A stretch of DNA of 64,000 bases from contig NZ_VOAK01000011.1 in assembly GCF_007859075.1 (NCBI RefSeq), positions 868,001-932,000 on the forward strand, written 5' to 3'. Numbering within the stretch: the first letter of the stretch is position 1; each line of letters begins with the position of its first letter. Positions 7,947 through 17,639 of the stretch are shown here, one piece after another. Below the pieces are notes generated by a model that saw nothing but the letters and a program-made list of their open reading frames with translations, was not told the DNA's origin and did not search any database. The position numbers and the translations under genes were made by a program. This stretch comes from Gemmobacter aquaticus (GTDB lineage Bacteria; Pseudomonadota; Alphaproteobacteria; Rhodobacterales; Rhodobacteraceae).

Positions 7947-8846
7947 TCAGTTCATTCGCAAAGAGGGTTTTGCCGGCTGGATCTGTGCCACCATAACACC
8001 GGCCGCGACGATAGCGGCGCCTGCCGCCTGTATCCAGTTCCATGGCGCGCCAAGGGCGACCATGAAAACCATCACGTAGAAGGGGGCGGCGTTCATGTGC
8101 AGCGAGGCAAGCCCGATCCCCAGATTTCCGATGGCGCTGATCCAGAAAAGCTGCGCCAGCGTGACGCCGAAGAGGGCAAAGACCAGAAGTGCCACGCCTT
8201 CGCGCAGGCCAAGGGCGGGCCAGTCAACGGATGGCGCGCCGAGGATTGCGCCGCCAGCGGCGACGAGCGTCGTGGCAATCGCCGCGCCGGCCAGCGTCAG
8301 CGTGCAACGCCCCAGGGGTGTCATTCCCGGCAGGCCCGTGATCGTCAGATGCGAACCCAGCGTATAGCAGGCGATCAGCCCAAGTGCGGCCAGCGCGCCG
8401 ATCCCGAACTGGAACCCGCCCATCGACTCGGCATAGGCCAGAACACCCCCGGCGATCGACAGGACCAGGCCGAAGATCAGAAACAGCGTGACGCGTCGTC
8501 CGGTCGTCATGCACTCGAGCGTGATGCCCATCACTGGCATTGCGGCCGAAACTATGGCTACCGTCACCGGATCACTATGGGCTTGTGCGACCACGAGCAG
8601 AATTCCCGCCATCCCCAGCATCAGCCAGCCGATCAGGATACCTCGCACCCATGGCGCGCGCCGGATTGTTCCGGCCCCTTCCTGCCACCACCACAGTGGC
8701 AGCAGCAGTGCTGCCGCCAGCACCATGCGCAGGGCGGTCAGGGGCAGGGGCGGTATTGCATCGATCAGATATTCAGCCGCCGGCAGGCCCGCTGCCCAGG
8801 CCAGCATCGACAGAAGGCAAAGCAGGTTGGCCTTGATCGGGGACAC
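7947..8846 (-). CDS. EamA-family (DMT) transporter
   Basis: About 299 residues with ten predicted membrane helices in two EamA repeats. The first helix is NLLCLLSMLAWAAGLPAAEYL and the last is NWIQAAGAAIVAAGVMVAQI. This superfamily of inner-membrane exporters carries amino acids, nucleotide sugars or small metabolites. I prefer the GTG start at 8846, with GGAAGG 11 nt upstream and the protein then beginning at helix 1. ATGs at 8897 and 8969 are alternatives, and the latter would overlap tpiA by 26 bp. The gene lies between tpiA and the P450 on the same strand. Pairing with the P450 suggests export of, or tolerance to, a P450-linked compound, which is speculative. Confidence 0.85.
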   Translation of the reverse strand: MSPIKANLLCLLSMLAWAAGLPAAEYLIDAIPPLPLTALRMVLAAALLLPLWWWQEGAGTIRRAPWVRGILIGWLMLGMAGILLVVAQAHSDPVTVAIVSAAMPVMGITLECMTTGRRVTLFLIFGLVLSIAGGVLAYAESMGGFQFGIGALAALGLIACYTLGSHLTITGLPGMTPLGRCTLTLAGAAIATTLVAAGGAILGAPSVDWPALGLREGVALLVFALFGVTLAQLFWISAIGNLGIGLASLHMNAAPFYVMVFMVALGAPWNWIQAAGAAIVAAGVMVAQIQPAKPSLRMN

Positions 8847-8943
8847 GTGGGGCGGGACCTTCCGCAACGGGGCAATCCGGGCAATCTGCAGCCCCATCGC
8901 CCCCGGCGCTGTGCCGGAAGCGACGGATCGTGTCGCCCAGGTC

Positions 8944-9687
8944 TCAGGCAGCGGCGAGGGCCGCGACAATTGCGCCGAAATCCGCAGCCTTCAGGCTCGC
9001 CCCGCCGACCAGCGCCCCATCCACATCCTTGACGGCAAAGATCTCGGTCGCGTTGGAGGGTTTGACCGACCCGCCATAGAGCAGCCGGACCCCGGCAGCA
9101 TCGGCACCGAAGCGTGTCGTCAGCTCCGCGCGCATGAAGGCATGCACCTCGGCGATTTCCTCCAGCGTCGGCGTGCGTCCGGTCCCGATCGCCCAGACAG
9201 GCTCATAGGCGATGACCAGTTGCGTCATCGGCGCATCCGCAGGAACCGAGCCTTTGAGTTGTTCGCCCACCACGGCCAGCGTACGACCGGCATCGCGTTG
9301 CGCCTCGGTCTCGCCAACGCAGACGATGGCGACCAGACCCTCGGCAATTGCGGCCTGGGTCTTGCTGCAGATCAGCGCATCGGACTCGCCGTGATCGGCG
9401 CGCCGCTCGCTGTGGCCAAGGATCACATGGGTTGCGCCCGCGTCCTTGAGCATCGCCGCCGAGACATCGCCCGTATGCGCGCCCGAGGCTTTGAAGTGGC
9501 AATCCTGACCACCGACCAGCAAGGGGCGCCCGCTCACCCGATCCGCCATGCGCGCAATCAGCGTGGCGGGCGGGCACAGCAGCATCTCGCATCCCGGATC
9601 CGGAAAAGCCGACAGCAGCGCGTCTACCTCAGCCAGCGACGATGCGGTTCCGTTCATTTTCCAGTTGCCTGCAGCAAGCTTGCGCAT
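8944..9687 (-). CDS. tpiA: Triosephosphate isomerase
   Basis: It interconverts dihydroxyacetone phosphate and glyceraldehyde 3-phosphate in central carbon metabolism. At 247 residues it is a complete TIM barrel. The N-terminal AAGNWKMNG carries the catalytic Asn/Lys, ILGHSERR the catalytic His, and [11 protein letters not shown] the catalytic Glu and flexible loop; LLYGGSVKP binds phosphate. AGGAGG lies 5 nt before the ATG. It is the first gene of a minus-strand run continuing into the EamA transporter and P450. A 100-bp gap separates it from the Fe-S scaffold gene upstream. Confidence 0.98.
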   Translation of the reverse strand: MRKLAAGNWKMNGTASSLAEVDALLSAFPDPGCEMLLCPPATLIARMADRVSGRPLLVGGQDCHFKASGAHTGDVSAAMLKDAGATHVILGHSERRADHGESDALICSKTQAAIAEGLVAIVCVGETEAQRDAGRTLAVVGEQLKGSVPADAPMTQLVIAYEPVWAIGTGRTPTLEEIAEVHAFMRAELTTRFGADAAGVRLLYGGSVKPSNATEIFAVKDVDGALVGGASLKAADFGAIVAALAAA

Positions 9688-9787
9688 CTCATCCTCCTGT
9701 TGTCGGTGGACTTATGGCAGGTGCTGACGCAGCGGAAAAGGGGGGAGCGGGGCACATGTTGAACTTGCGCCCCGAAGTTCCGCGCTG

Positions 9788-10147
9788 TCAGGCGGCGGGC
9801 TGGTCCTTGAACTTGATCGACTCGCCGCAGCCGCAGGCCTCGGCCACGTTTGGATTGTTGAAGCGGAACGAGGCTTCAAGCGCAGAGACGTGATAGTCGA
9901 TCTCGGTGCCGAACAGGAACATCTGGGCCATAGGCGCGATCATCACGCGGGCACCGTCCTGCTCGACGACCTCGTCCATCGGGTTCACCTCGGACACATA
10001 GTCCATGGTGTATTCCATGCCTGCGCATCCGCCCTTCTTGATGCCGATACGCAAGCCTTGCGATCCCTGCTTGGCCATCAGCCGCGCGATTTGCGCCGCT
10101 GCGGCGGGGGTCAGGGAAACGGCTTGTTTGCCGGGGATGCCGAACAT
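9788..10147 (-). CDS. A-type Fe-S cluster carrier (HesB/IscA/SufA family)
   Basis: The predicted protein has 119 residues. The three conserved A-type cysteines are visible as KKGGCAGMEY (near residue 40) and ACGCGES (near residues 104-106). These proteins receive clusters from SufBCD or IscU and deliver them to apoproteins in the cytosol. A SufT-like gene lies 70 bp upstream on the same strand, so the pair looks like the tail of a suf locus, although the core suf genes are not in the window. ErpA, SufA and IscA cannot be separated on motifs alone. A 16-bp palindrome sits just upstream of its ribosome binding site. Confidence 0.9.
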   Translation of the reverse strand: MFGIPGKQAVSLTPAAAAQIARLMAKQGSQGLRIGIKKGGCAGMEYTMDYVSEVNPMDEVVEQDGARVMIAPMAQMFLFGTEIDYHVSALEASFRFNNPNVAEACGCGESIKFKDQPAA

Positions 10148-10157
10148 GGGATAGTCC

Positions 10158-10173
10158 TTATGCTATGGCATAA
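10158..10173. promoter_or_regulatory. Palindrome upstream of Fe-S carrier gene
   Basis: TTATGCtatgGCATAA is a perfect 6-bp inverted repeat with a 4-bp spacer. It lies 11-26 bp upstream of the start codon of the A-type Fe-S carrier. Its placement over the leader and promoter suggests a repressor site or an RNA hairpin near the SD. The binding protein is unknown. Confidence 0.4.
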
Positions 10174-10217
10174 AGATAGGTTTTACGGCGTGAAGGCTCA
10201 AGCCCCCAACCGATCTA

Positions 10218-10580
10218 TTACATGAAGCCAAGTTCCAGCCGTGCCTCGTCGGACATCATGTTCATGCCCCACGGCGGGTCGAAGGTCATCTGCACCTGTA
10301 CGGATTGCACGCCGGGAATGGACTCGACCGCGTCCTGCACCCAACCCGGCATCTCTCCGGCCACGGGGCAGCCCGGCGCGGTCAGCGTCATCACGATACC
10401 CACTTCGCCCGCGTCACTGATCTCGACGGTATAGACCAAGCCCAGGTCATAGATATTGACCGGGATCTCAGGGTCGAACACCGTGCGGCATGCCTCGACC
10501 ACGCTGTCATAGAGCGGGTGGTCGGTGGTCGAGGGCTTGATCAGCGGCGCACCCTCAAGCGGCGGTGAAAGGTCGGTCAT
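10218..10580 (-). CDS. sufT: SufT-like Fe-S assembly factor (MIP18/DUF59)
   Basis: The predicted protein has 120 residues. The MIP18/DUF59 core is clear: VFDPEIPVNIYDLGLVY (near residue 34) and MTLTAPGCPVAGEMPGWV carrying the conserved Cys (near residue 75), then the C-terminal FDPPWGMNMMSDEARLELGF. Relatives act in Fe-S maturation (SufT, eukaryotic MIP18). The long N-terminal lead and the WG-M-M-DEAR tail match the SufT subclass found at the end of suf operons in alphaproteobacteria. It probably shares a transcript with the A-type carrier 70 bp downstream. No other suf genes are visible. Confidence 0.88.
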   Translation of the reverse strand: MTDLSPPLEGAPLIKPSTTDHPLYDSVVEACRTVFDPEIPVNIYDLGLVYTVEISDAGEVGIVMTLTAPGCPVAGEMPGWVQDAVESIPGVQSVQVQMTFDPPWGMNMMSDEARLELGFM

Positions 10581-10654
10581 CTTGTGTCCCGTCAGGCATT
10601 CTTGAGGGAATATATAGGGAATGATTGCGCCAAGGTCCAGCGCCGAGGCCGCCC

Positions 10655-11692
10655 TTACAACAAGCGCCTCGAAAGACCGCTTCGCAGGATCGCCCAGGTC
10701 AGGGCAAGCGCCCCCGCCAGTGTCAGCACAAAGATCAGCGGGGTTGGCAGCGTGGTGACCGAAAACACCGCCCTGCAGGCTGCATCAGCGGTGCCTGCGT
10801 CAAAGGCCCTCTCACACCCCTCGCGAAAGCGGAAGAGCAGGGCGCAGGGGATGATATGGGTGAAGTAGATCCCCGATGACCAGAGGCCGAGCGTCGGGCC
10901 GTTTGAAAGTCCTGGGATGGTCAGCGCGACCAGAACAACCGCCGGCGCCGCCAGCGCCAGCGCGACAAGGTTGTCGTGCCCAACCCCCTGCGGTGCGGCG
11001 AAGGCCAGCGCCAGCGATTCCGCCAAGACCAGCGCAACCCCGACAAACGCAGGCCAAAGCGCGCTCTGCCAAGTGATCTTTGCGGGCAGGTCGTGCCGTC
11101 GCATCACATAGCCGAGAATCAGGAAGGGCAGGCCAAGCGTCAGCCCGTTGCGATGCAGATGCGGGCTGACCCAAGGGTCAACAAGACCCCAGGCCACCGA
11201 CCAGCTGATCCCCACTCCAAGCGCATAGGCAGCCGCCGCGACGGCAAGCAGCGCAGCCGTTGACCAGCTCCGCATCAGCCCAAGCAGCGCGGCCGCCAGC
11301 GTCAGCCCCGACAGATACCACAGATGCCAGTAACCAAGGATCAGCTCGCGCCAGAAGCCGGGTACGGTCATGTTCCAGAACCCGGTGTAGTGGCGCCACG
11401 AGATCGGGATGTAGATCAGCATCCACAGCACGAAAAGCGTGGCCGTGCGGCGCACATAGGGCAGAACCCGCCCAGATTGCGCCGCGCTGTAGAAGAAATA
11501 GCCGCTGATCACAAAGAACGCGGGCACCGCGATGCGGTAAAGCCCCTCGCCGGTCAGCAGGTTGGCGATGCGGCCAAGCGGTTGAAAGGGGTTGGCATGG
11601 ATGCCAACCACCATGACAGCCATGCCGATCTTCAAAAGATCGACGGCAAGGCTTCGCCCGCTACCTTGCCCCTTCGACATCGCGGCCTGCAT
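10655..11692 (-). CDS. Membrane acyltransferase (acyltransferase-3 / OafA-like)
   Basis: A protein of 345 residues with about ten membrane helices. The family's first-helix region is present (AVDLLKIGMAVMVVGIHANP, with the conserved His at residue 33), followed by AVPAFFVISGYFFYSAA. Such inner-membrane enzymes O-acylate exported sugars, peptidoglycan or lipids on the outer leaflet. The acceptor cannot be inferred, because no glycan biosynthesis genes are adjacent. The second in-frame Met (11680) could be the true start. The gene lies 17 bp after the ssb stop on the same strand, with no clear terminator between. Confidence 0.82.
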   Translation of the reverse strand: MQAAMSKGQGSGRSLAVDLLKIGMAVMVVGIHANPFQPLGRIANLLTGEGLYRIAVPAFFVISGYFFYSAAQSGRVLPYVRRTATLFVLWMLIYIPISWRHYTGFWNMTVPGFWRELILGYWHLWYLSGLTLAAALLGLMRSWSTAALLAVAAAAYALGVGISWSVAWGLVDPWVSPHLHRNGLTLGLPFLILGYVMRRHDLPAKITWQSALWPAFVGVALVLAESLALAFAAPQGVGHDNLVALALAAPAVVLVALTIPGLSNGPTLGLWSSGIYFTHIIPCALLFRFREGCERAFDAGTADAACRAVFSVTTLPTPLIFVLTLAGALALTWAILRSGLSRRLL

Positions 11693-11709
11693 CCGACGTC
11701 ATTTCCCGA

Positions 11710-12267
11710 TCAGAACGGGATCTCGTCATCCATGTCGCTTCGACCGCCGCCGAAGCCGCCGCCCTGACCGCCACCACCGGCGCCGCCGCGGCCACCAGAG
11801 CCGCCGCCATAGCTGCCGCCACGTCCGCCGCCGCCCGAGCCGCCCTCGTAGTCGCCGCCGCCGTAGCCGCCGCCCTGATCCTCATAGCCGCCACCGGAGC
11901 CACCACCGCCTTCGCCGCGCCCGTCAAGCAGCGTAAGCTCACCACGATAGGGACGCAGTACGATCTCGGTCGTATAGCGGTCCTGGCCCGACTGATCCTG
12001 CCACTTGCGGGTTTCGAGCGCGCCTTCGATATAGACCTTGCTGCCCTTGCGCAGGTACTGCTCGGCGATCTTGGCCAGCGGTTCGCTGAAAATCGCGACC
12101 GAGTGCCATTCGGTGCGCTCTTTCCGCTCTCCCGAGTTGCGGTCGCGCCAGGTTTCAGAGGTTGCGATCCGCAGGTTCACCACCTTGCCGCCATTCTGGA
12201 AGCTGCGCACCTCGGGGTCGCGCCCAAGGTTGCCGACCAGAATGACCTTGTTGACTGAACCCGCCAT
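11710..12267 (-). CDS. ssb: Single-stranded DNA-binding protein
   Basis: SSB coats single-stranded DNA in replication, repair and recombination. The ATG at 12267 ([12 protein letters not shown]) gives 185 residues; an in-frame upstream extension has no SSB character. The OB fold covers residues 1-110 ([37 protein letters not shown]). A Gly-rich linker of about 65 residues with Tyr/Gln interruptions follows, and then the acidic partner-binding tip SDMDDEIPF. The linker is long but usual for alphaproteobacteria. I found no LexA box of the alphaproteobacterial GTTC-N7-GTTC type upstream. Confidence 0.97.
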   Translation of the reverse strand: MAGSVNKVILVGNLGRDPEVRSFQNGGKVVNLRIATSETWRDRNSGERKERTEWHSVAIFSEPLAKIAEQYLRKGSKVYIEGALETRKWQDQSGQDRYTTEIVLRPYRGELTLLDGRGEGGGGSGGGYEDQGGGYGGGDYEGGSGGGGRGGSYGGGSGGRGGAGGGGQGGGFGGGRSDMDDEIPF

Positions 12268-12481
12268 GGGCGCCCTCCGATTCTCGTTGCGGGGCAAGCA
12301 TCGCCCCGAGTGGTTAATGAAGTCCTTCCGCCTCCTATACCGACGCGGGTCAATGCTTTCAACGGCAGTGGCCGTGCAGCATTCCGCCGGTCGGGCGGCC
12401 ATCAGGCGGATCATGGGCGATAGCGTCTGGAGGATGCAGAAAAAATCGCTATAGTTGCGCCGAATTGAGAACGAGGGGCGC

Positions 12482-13084
12482 ATGCGTCGCAAGGCAGTAT
12501 TTGTAGCCATTCTTGCCGGTCTGGTCAGCGGACCTGCCTTGGCTGAAGGCCTTAAACTATCAGCCTCGAGCAAGTCCCGTCTGACCTTGTTCAAGTCGCA
12601 GGCGGCGTTGCTGGATGGGCGGTTGGCCAAGCAGTACTCGGGGTCCAACCGGCTGAAACCCAATGCGCCAGAGGATGGCGAGGTGACTGATGCCTCGCTG
12701 CCGGCCTATCGCGGCAACTACAAGGGCGCGTATCTGGAAAACGCCAAGGCGGCCGCGCGCAAGCATGGCGTGCCCGAGGATCTGTTCCTGCGTCTGGTGC
12801 AGCAGGAAAGCGGCTGGAACGCCGGCGCGGTTTCGCCCAAGGGCGCCACAGGGCTGGCACAGTTGATGCCCGACACGGCACGGCTGTTGCGCGTGGATAT
12901 CAATGACCCCATCCAGAATCTGGAAGGTGGGGCGCGGTATCTGTCGATGATGTATTCCAAGTTCGGCAACTGGCGCCATGCGCTTGCCGCTTATAACGCT
13001 GGGCCGCTGGCGGTTGAGGCGCACAATGGCGTGCCGCCCTATGAAGAGACGCAGAACTACGTAAAGGTCATTCTGGGTGGTTGA
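12482..13084 (+). CDS. Periplasmic lytic transglycosylase (SLT domain)
   Basis: The predicted protein has 200 residues. The ATG at 12482 begins a clear signal peptide ([21 protein letters not shown]). The SLT domain occupies about residues 88-200. The catalytic Glu is in LVQQESGWN (near residue 112), followed by [23 protein letters not shown] and [10 protein letters not shown]. It cleaves the MurNAc-GlcNAc bond of peptidoglycan with 1,6-anhydro product formation. At this size it resembles small, specialised lytic transglycosylases rather than Slt70. It is divergent from ssb and converges on serS. Confidence 0.93.
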   Translation: MRRKAVFVAILAGLVSGPALAEGLKLSASSKSRLTLFKSQAALLDGRLAKQYSGSNRLKPNAPEDGEVTDASLPAYRGNYKGAYLENAKAAARKHGVPEDLFLRLVQQESGWNAGAVSPKGATGLAQLMPDTARLLRVDINDPIQNLEGGARYLSMMYSKFGNWRHALAAYNAGPLAVEAHNGVPPYEETQNYVKVILGG

Positions 13085-13110
13085 GGAACGCCGCCTAATG
13101 GATTGAAAGA

Positions 13111-13132
13111 AAAGGGGCCTTTCGGCCCCTTT
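13111..13132. terminator. Bidirectional terminator, transglycosylase / serS
   Basis: A perfect 9-bp stem (13111-13119 with 13124-13132) has a TTTC loop and A- and T-rich flanks on both sides. It lies between convergent genes, so it can serve both. Confidence 0.8.
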
Positions 13133-13133
13133 G

Positions 13134-14423
13134 TCATTCCAGCCTGCCGTCGGCGGTGATGCGGGTCTTGCCGCCCAGATAGGGATGAAGCACCGCAGGA
13201 AGATCGACCGACCCATCGGCCTGCTGGCCGTTTTCAAGCACGGCGATCAGGCAGCGCCCGACGGCGAGGCCTGAGCCGTTCAGTGTATGCACGAACTCGG
13301 GCTTTCCACCGGCGGGGCGGTAGCGCGCGTTCATGCGCCGCGCCTGGAAGTCGCCGCAGACTGAAACCGAGCTGATCTCGCGGTAGGTATTCTGGCCGGG
13401 CAGCCAGACCTCAAGGTCATTCGTCTTGGTGGCGCCGAACCCCATGTCGCCGGTGCAGAGCACGATGGTGCGATAGGGCAGGCCCAGCTTCTCAAGGATC
13501 GCCTCGGCACAGCGGGTCATGCGCTCATGCTCGGCAAGGCTGGAGTCCGGCGTGGTAATCGAGACCATCTCCACCTTCTCGAACTGGTGCTGGCGCAGCA
13601 TGCCGGTCGTGTCCTTGCCCGCCGAGCCCGCCTCGGACCGGAAGCACTGCGTGTGGGCGGTCATGCGAATGGGCAGGGCGGCTTCATCGAGGATGTCGCC
13701 CGCCACGGTGTTGGTCAGCGTCACCTCTGATGTCGGAACAAGCCACCAGCCATTCGTGGTCTGATAGCTGTCCTCGGCGAATTTCGGCAGTTGGTTCGTG
13801 CCATACATCGCCTCTTCCTTGACCAGGACCGGGGTCCAGGTTTCGGTCAGGCCATGCTCGTTTACATGGGTATCCAGCATGAACTGCGCCAGCGCCCGGT
13901 GCACCCGGATCACCGCACCACGCAGCACCACAAAGCGCGCACCCGAGAGCTTGGCGGCGGTGGCGAAATCCATGCCGGGCTGTACACCCTTGATTTCAAA
14001 GTGCTCTTTCGGCTGAAAGTCGAAGGTGCGCGGCGTTCCCCACCGGCGGATCTCGACGTTGCCGGCCTCGTCAGCGCCTTGGGGCACCTCGGGCAAAGGG
14101 CTGTTCGGGATACGCAGCAGAACATCTCGCAGCTCGGCGTCCTTGGCATCGGCCTCGGCGTTCATGCGGGCGACCTCGGACTTCTTGTCCGCGACCAGCG
14201 CGCGCAGGCGTTCGAACTCGGCGTCGTCACCCTTGGCCTTGGCTGCACCCACCAGCTTTGAGGCCGCATTCTGTGCCGCCTGCGCCGTTTCTGCCGCATG
14301 GATCAGCGCGCGGCGGGCCTCGTCCAGCGCCAGCACCTGCGACGACATCGGCGACAGACCCCGGCGTGCCAGGGCGGCATCGAACTGATCGGGATTTTCG
14401 CGGATGGCGCGGATGTCGTGCAT
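13134..14423 (-). CDS. serS: Seryl-tRNA synthetase
   Basis: It charges tRNA-Ser in the cytosol. At 429 residues it is full length. An N-terminal antiparallel coiled coil (residues about 30-100) is followed by the class II core: motif 2 in [32 protein letters not shown] and motif 3 in [17 protein letters not shown]. The start [18 protein letters not shown] matches the family. It is transcribed alone on the minus strand, with a 197-bp gap before yajC on the other side. Confidence 0.98.
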   Translation of the reverse strand: MHDIRAIRENPDQFDAALARRGLSPMSSQVLALDEARRALIHAAETAQAAQNAASKLVGAAKAKGDDAEFERLRALVADKKSEVARMNAEADAKDAELRDVLLRIPNSPLPEVPQGADEAGNVEIRRWGTPRTFDFQPKEHFEIKGVQPGMDFATAAKLSGARFVVLRGAVIRVHRALAQFMLDTHVNEHGLTETWTPVLVKEEAMYGTNQLPKFAEDSYQTTNGWWLVPTSEVTLTNTVAGDILDEAALPIRMTAHTQCFRSEAGSAGKDTTGMLRQHQFEKVEMVSITTPDSSLAEHERMTRCAEAILEKLGLPYRTIVLCTGDMGFGATKTNDLEVWLPGQNTYREISSVSVCGDFQARRMNARYRPAGGKPEFVHTLNGSGLAVGRCLIAVLENGQQADGSVDLPAVLHPYLGGKTRITADGRLE

Positions 14424-14620
14424 GGGATCACCTTGAATTTATGGTGCCCCTGATATGCAACATCGGCCCGACGGGGGAAAGGGGGCTTGGGTCGCGCGGT
14501 GCGCTCACCGGCATGTCATCGGGGCGCGGGCGGTCTTCGCCTTGCCTTCGACTAGCGTGGGCTTTAGGGTGCGCGGCCAATCGCAGGGCCAAGGCCCATG
14601 CTTTCAACAGAGGACGCCAC

Positions 14621-14947
14621 ATGTTCGTGACCCCCGCCTTTGCCCAGGCCGCCCCCGCTGGTGGTGGTGCCGCAGCCTTCGGAAGCTTCATCCCGCTGAT
14701 CCTGATCGTCGGGATCATGTACTTCCTGATCATCCGCCCGCAGCAGAAAAAGCTGAAGGAACACCGCGCGATGGTCGAGGCCCTGCGCCGCGGTGATCAG
14801 GTACTGACCCAGGGCGGTCTGATCGCCAAGGTCGTGAAGGTGCATGAGGATGGCATCCTCGATGTGGAGATCGCGCCCGGCGTCATCGCCAAGACGCCGC
14901 GCAGCACCGTTCAGCAAGTCATGAACAAGACGGAACCGGCAGCCTGA
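14621..14947 (+). CDS. yajC: Preprotein translocase subunit YajC
   Basis: The predicted protein has 108 residues, starting at ATG 14621 (MFVTPAFAQAAP). One membrane helix (FIPLILIVGIMYFLIIRPQQKK, residues about 23-44) is followed by the conserved RPQQKKLKEH motif and a soluble YajC domain (LRRGDQVLTQGGLIAKVVKV). YajC associates with SecDF in the inner membrane. The gene heads a plus-strand run, with secD starting 25 bp after its stop. The order yajC-secD-secF is the classical arrangement. Confidence 0.96.
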   Translation: MFVTPAFAQAAPAGGGAAAFGSFIPLILIVGIMYFLIIRPQQKKLKEHRAMVEALRRGDQVLTQGGLIAKVVKVHEDGILDVEIAPGVIAKTPRSTVQQVMNKTEPAA

Positions 14948-14972
14948 GGGCGCCGAAGACGGGACATCCGAC

Positions 14973-16640
14973 ATGAGCGATACGCCGCTTTGGAAAAGCC
15001 TGCTTGTCTGGGCGGTGGTCGCCCTTGGCATCGTCTTTGCCGCGCCGAACCTGTTCTATAACCGGGTCGAGATGCACAATGATGCCGTTGCCGCGATTGA
15101 CGCGGCTGGCGGCGCGGCCACGGCCGAGCAAGAGGCCGACCGCGGACTGTGGCCGGACTGGCTGCCGTCGCGCATTGTGCCGCTTGGGCTGGACCTGCGG
15201 GGCGGGGCCCATCTGCTGGCCGAGGTTCAGGTCGCAGATGTCTACGCCCAGCGGATCGACGGCATGTGGCCCGATGTGCGCGACGCCCTGCGCGACGTGC
15301 GCGATCAGGTGGGCAACGTCCGCCGGATGCCCGCTCCCGACGGTGTGCTGCGGGTGGCCATCTCCAATCCGGCGGGGCTTGAGGTCGCGCTTGAAAAAGT
15401 GCGCGCGCTTGCCACGCCAGTCACAACGCTGACGGGGATGGGTTCGTCGGATATCGAAGTGCGGGCCGAGGGCGGCGAGATTGTCGTCCAGCTTTCCGAG
15501 GCCGAGCGTGTCGCATCCGACCAGCGCACCGTGCAGCAAAGCCTTGAAATCATCCGCCGCCGTGTCGACGAAGTCGGCACGCGCGAACCGACGATCCAGC
15601 GTCAGGGCACCGACCGTATTCTGATCCAGGTGCCGGGCATCGGATCGGCGGCCGAGCTCAAATCGCTGATCGGAACCACGGCAAAGCTGACCTTCCATCC
15701 CGTCGTGCGCGTGACGCAAGATGCCGGCACTCAGGTTGGCGCCCGCGAGGCGCTGATGCCAGAGATGGACCGGACGGATCTGTTCTACGTCGTCGAAAAG
15801 ACCCCCGTGGTCTCGGGGGACGAGCTGACCAATGCCCAGCCCTCGTTCGACCAGAATGGCAAACCGGCGGTCGAGTTCCAGTTTGACGCAACCGGTGCGC
15901 GCAAGTTCGGCGACTATACGGCGAACAACATCGGCAAGCCCTTTGCCATCGTGCTGGACGGGCAGGTGATTTCGGCGCCCGTGATCCAGAGCCATATCCC
16001 CGGCGGGCGCGGTATCATCACCGGCAGCTTCTCGGTCGAGGAGAGCACCGAACTCGCCGTGCTTCTGCGCGCAGGTGCCCTGCCGGCCGAGATGACCTTC
16101 CTTGAAGAACGCACCATCGGGCCGGAACTGGGCGCGGATTCGATCCGCGCGGGCCAGAATGCGGCGCTGGTCGCGACGGCATTTGTGGCCTTTTACATGA
16201 TCGCAAGCTATGGCCTCTTCGGGGTCTTTGCGGTGCTGGCGCTGGCTGCGAACATCGCCATGATCTTTGCCATCCTCTCGGTGATCGGGGCGACGCTGAC
16301 GCTGCCGGGCATCGCGGGCATCGTGTTGACCATGGGCATGGCGGTGGATGCCAACGTGCTGATCTATGAACGTATCCGCGAGGAACTACGTGCCGGTCGC
16401 TCACCGGGGGCGGCGATTGACGAAGGCTTTGGCAAAGCGCTGTCGGCAATCGTCGATTCGCAGCTGACGGGCCTTCTGACCGCCGTGATCATGTTCTTTG
16501 TCGGCACCGGCCCGGTGCGCGGCTTTGCGGTGACCACAGGCATCGGTATCCTGACCTCGATGTTCACTGCAGTCTATGTGACGCGGGCCATCGTGAACAT
16601 CTACCTCGGGTGGCGTCGCCCGAAGACCATCATCGTCTGA
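14973..16640 (+). CDS. secD: Protein translocase subunit SecD
   Basis: SecD is the RND-type subunit that uses the proton gradient to pull exported proteins into the periplasm. At 555 residues it has an N-terminal membrane helix, a large periplasmic domain with the start motif LGLDLRGGAHLL (near residue 70) and RVDEVGTREPTIQRQGTDRILIQVPG. The C-terminal RND block of five helices includes TLPGIAGIVLTMGMAVDANVLIYERIREE. secF starts 10 bp downstream. It acts with YajC/SecF and SecYEG. Confidence 0.98.
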   Translation: MSDTPLWKSLLVWAVVALGIVFAAPNLFYNRVEMHNDAVAAIDAAGGAATAEQEADRGLWPDWLPSRIVPLGLDLRGGAHLLAEVQVADVYAQRIDGMWPDVRDALRDVRDQVGNVRRMPAPDGVLRVAISNPAGLEVALEKVRALATPVTTLTGMGSSDIEVRAEGGEIVVQLSEAERVASDQRTVQQSLEIIRRRVDEVGTREPTIQRQGTDRILIQVPGIGSAAELKSLIGTTAKLTFHPVVRVTQDAGTQVGAREALMPEMDRTDLFYVVEKTPVVSGDELTNAQPSFDQNGKPAVEFQFDATGARKFGDYTANNIGKPFAIVLDGQVISAPVIQSHIPGGRGIITGSFSVEESTELAVLLRAGALPAEMTFLEERTIGPELGADSIRAGQNAALVATAFVAFYMIASYGLFGVFAVLALAANIAMIFAILSVIGATLTLPGIAGIVLTMGMAVDANVLIYERIREELRAGRSPGAAIDEGFGKALSAIVDSQLTGLLTAVIMFFVGTGPVRGFAVTTGIGILTSMFTAVYVTRAIVNIYLGWRRPKTIIV

Positions 16641-16650
16641 GGAAGAGGCC

Positions 16651-17631
16651 ATGGCATTTCGTCTGAAACTGGTTCCCGAAAAGACCAACATCGACTTCTT
16701 CCGCTGGCAGTGGCTGACCTTCGGCGCCTCGGTGATCGCGGTGGTGCTGTCGCTGTTGTCGGTCGCGGTGATTGGCCTGAACTTTGGTGTCGACTTCAAG
16801 GGTGGCACCACGATCCGGGCTGAAAGCACGCAGAACAACGACATCGCGCTCTACCGCGAGGCACTTGAGGGCCTCGGCCTGGGCGAGGTCTCGATCACTG
16901 ATGTCTTCGACCCGTCGTTCCGTGCCGACCAGCATGTGAAGATGCTGCGCGTCGCCCCGCAAGAGGGCTATGAGGCCGTCACCCCTGAGGTGATTACCCA
17001 GATCGAGACCGCGCTGCAGACCGTTGACCCGAGTGTGACCTTCCCTTCGGTGGAATCGGTCGGGCCGAAGGTCTCGTCCGAGCTGATCATGAAGGCACTG
17101 CTGGCGGTCTTTGCCGGTTCTGCGGGGATCTGGATCTACGTCTGGCTGCGGTTCGAGTGGCAGTTCGCGGTGGGCTGTGTGGCCGCGCTGATCCATGACG
17201 TTGTGGTGACGGTCGGGGTGTTCTCGATCTTCCAGTTGAAGTTTGACCTGACGATCGTGGCGGCGCTGCTGACCATCCTGGGCTATTCGGTCAACGACAC
17301 CGTCGTGATCTTTGACCGGCTGCGCGAAAACCTTGCCAAGTACAAGCAGATGCCGCTGCGCGATCTGATGAACCTGACCACGAACGAAACGCTGTCGCGC
17401 ACCATCATGACGGCGACCACCACCGCTCTGGCGCTGACCGCGCTCTTGATTTTTGGCGGCGACGTGATCCGCGGCTTCGTCTTCGCCATGCTGTTTGGTG
17501 TCATCATCGGTACATATTCGACGCTCTATGTGGCCAAGAACATCGTGCTGATGCTGGGCGTTGACCGGGGCGACAAGCCCAAGAAGGAACGCGAACGGGG
17601 CGAGCACGAATTCGCCAACATCGACGCCTGA
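16651..17631 (+). CDS. secF: Protein translocase subunit SecF
   Basis: The predicted protein has 326 residues. The N-terminal helix is followed by the periplasmic motif GLNFGVDFKGGTTIRAES (near residue 48). The RND helices include LTIVAALLTILGYSVNDTVVIFDRLREN and the final FAMLFGVIIGTYSTLYVAKNIVL. It forms the SecDF heterodimer in the inner membrane. Only 8 bp separate it from the downstream Mth938-like gene, so the transcript very probably continues into the ccm genes. Confidence 0.98.
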   Translation: MAFRLKLVPEKTNIDFFRWQWLTFGASVIAVVLSLLSVAVIGLNFGVDFKGGTTIRAESTQNNDIALYREALEGLGLGEVSITDVFDPSFRADQHVKMLRVAPQEGYEAVTPEVITQIETALQTVDPSVTFPSVESVGPKVSSELIMKALLAVFAGSAGIWIYVWLRFEWQFAVGCVAALIHDVVVTVGVFSIFQLKFDLTIVAALLTILGYSVNDTVVIFDRLRENLAKYKQMPLRDLMNLTTNETLSRTIMTATTTALALTALLIFGGDVIRGFVFAMLFGVIIGTYSTLYVAKNIVLMLGVDRGDKPKKERERGEHEFANIDA

Positions 17632-17639
17632 GGCCCGCC

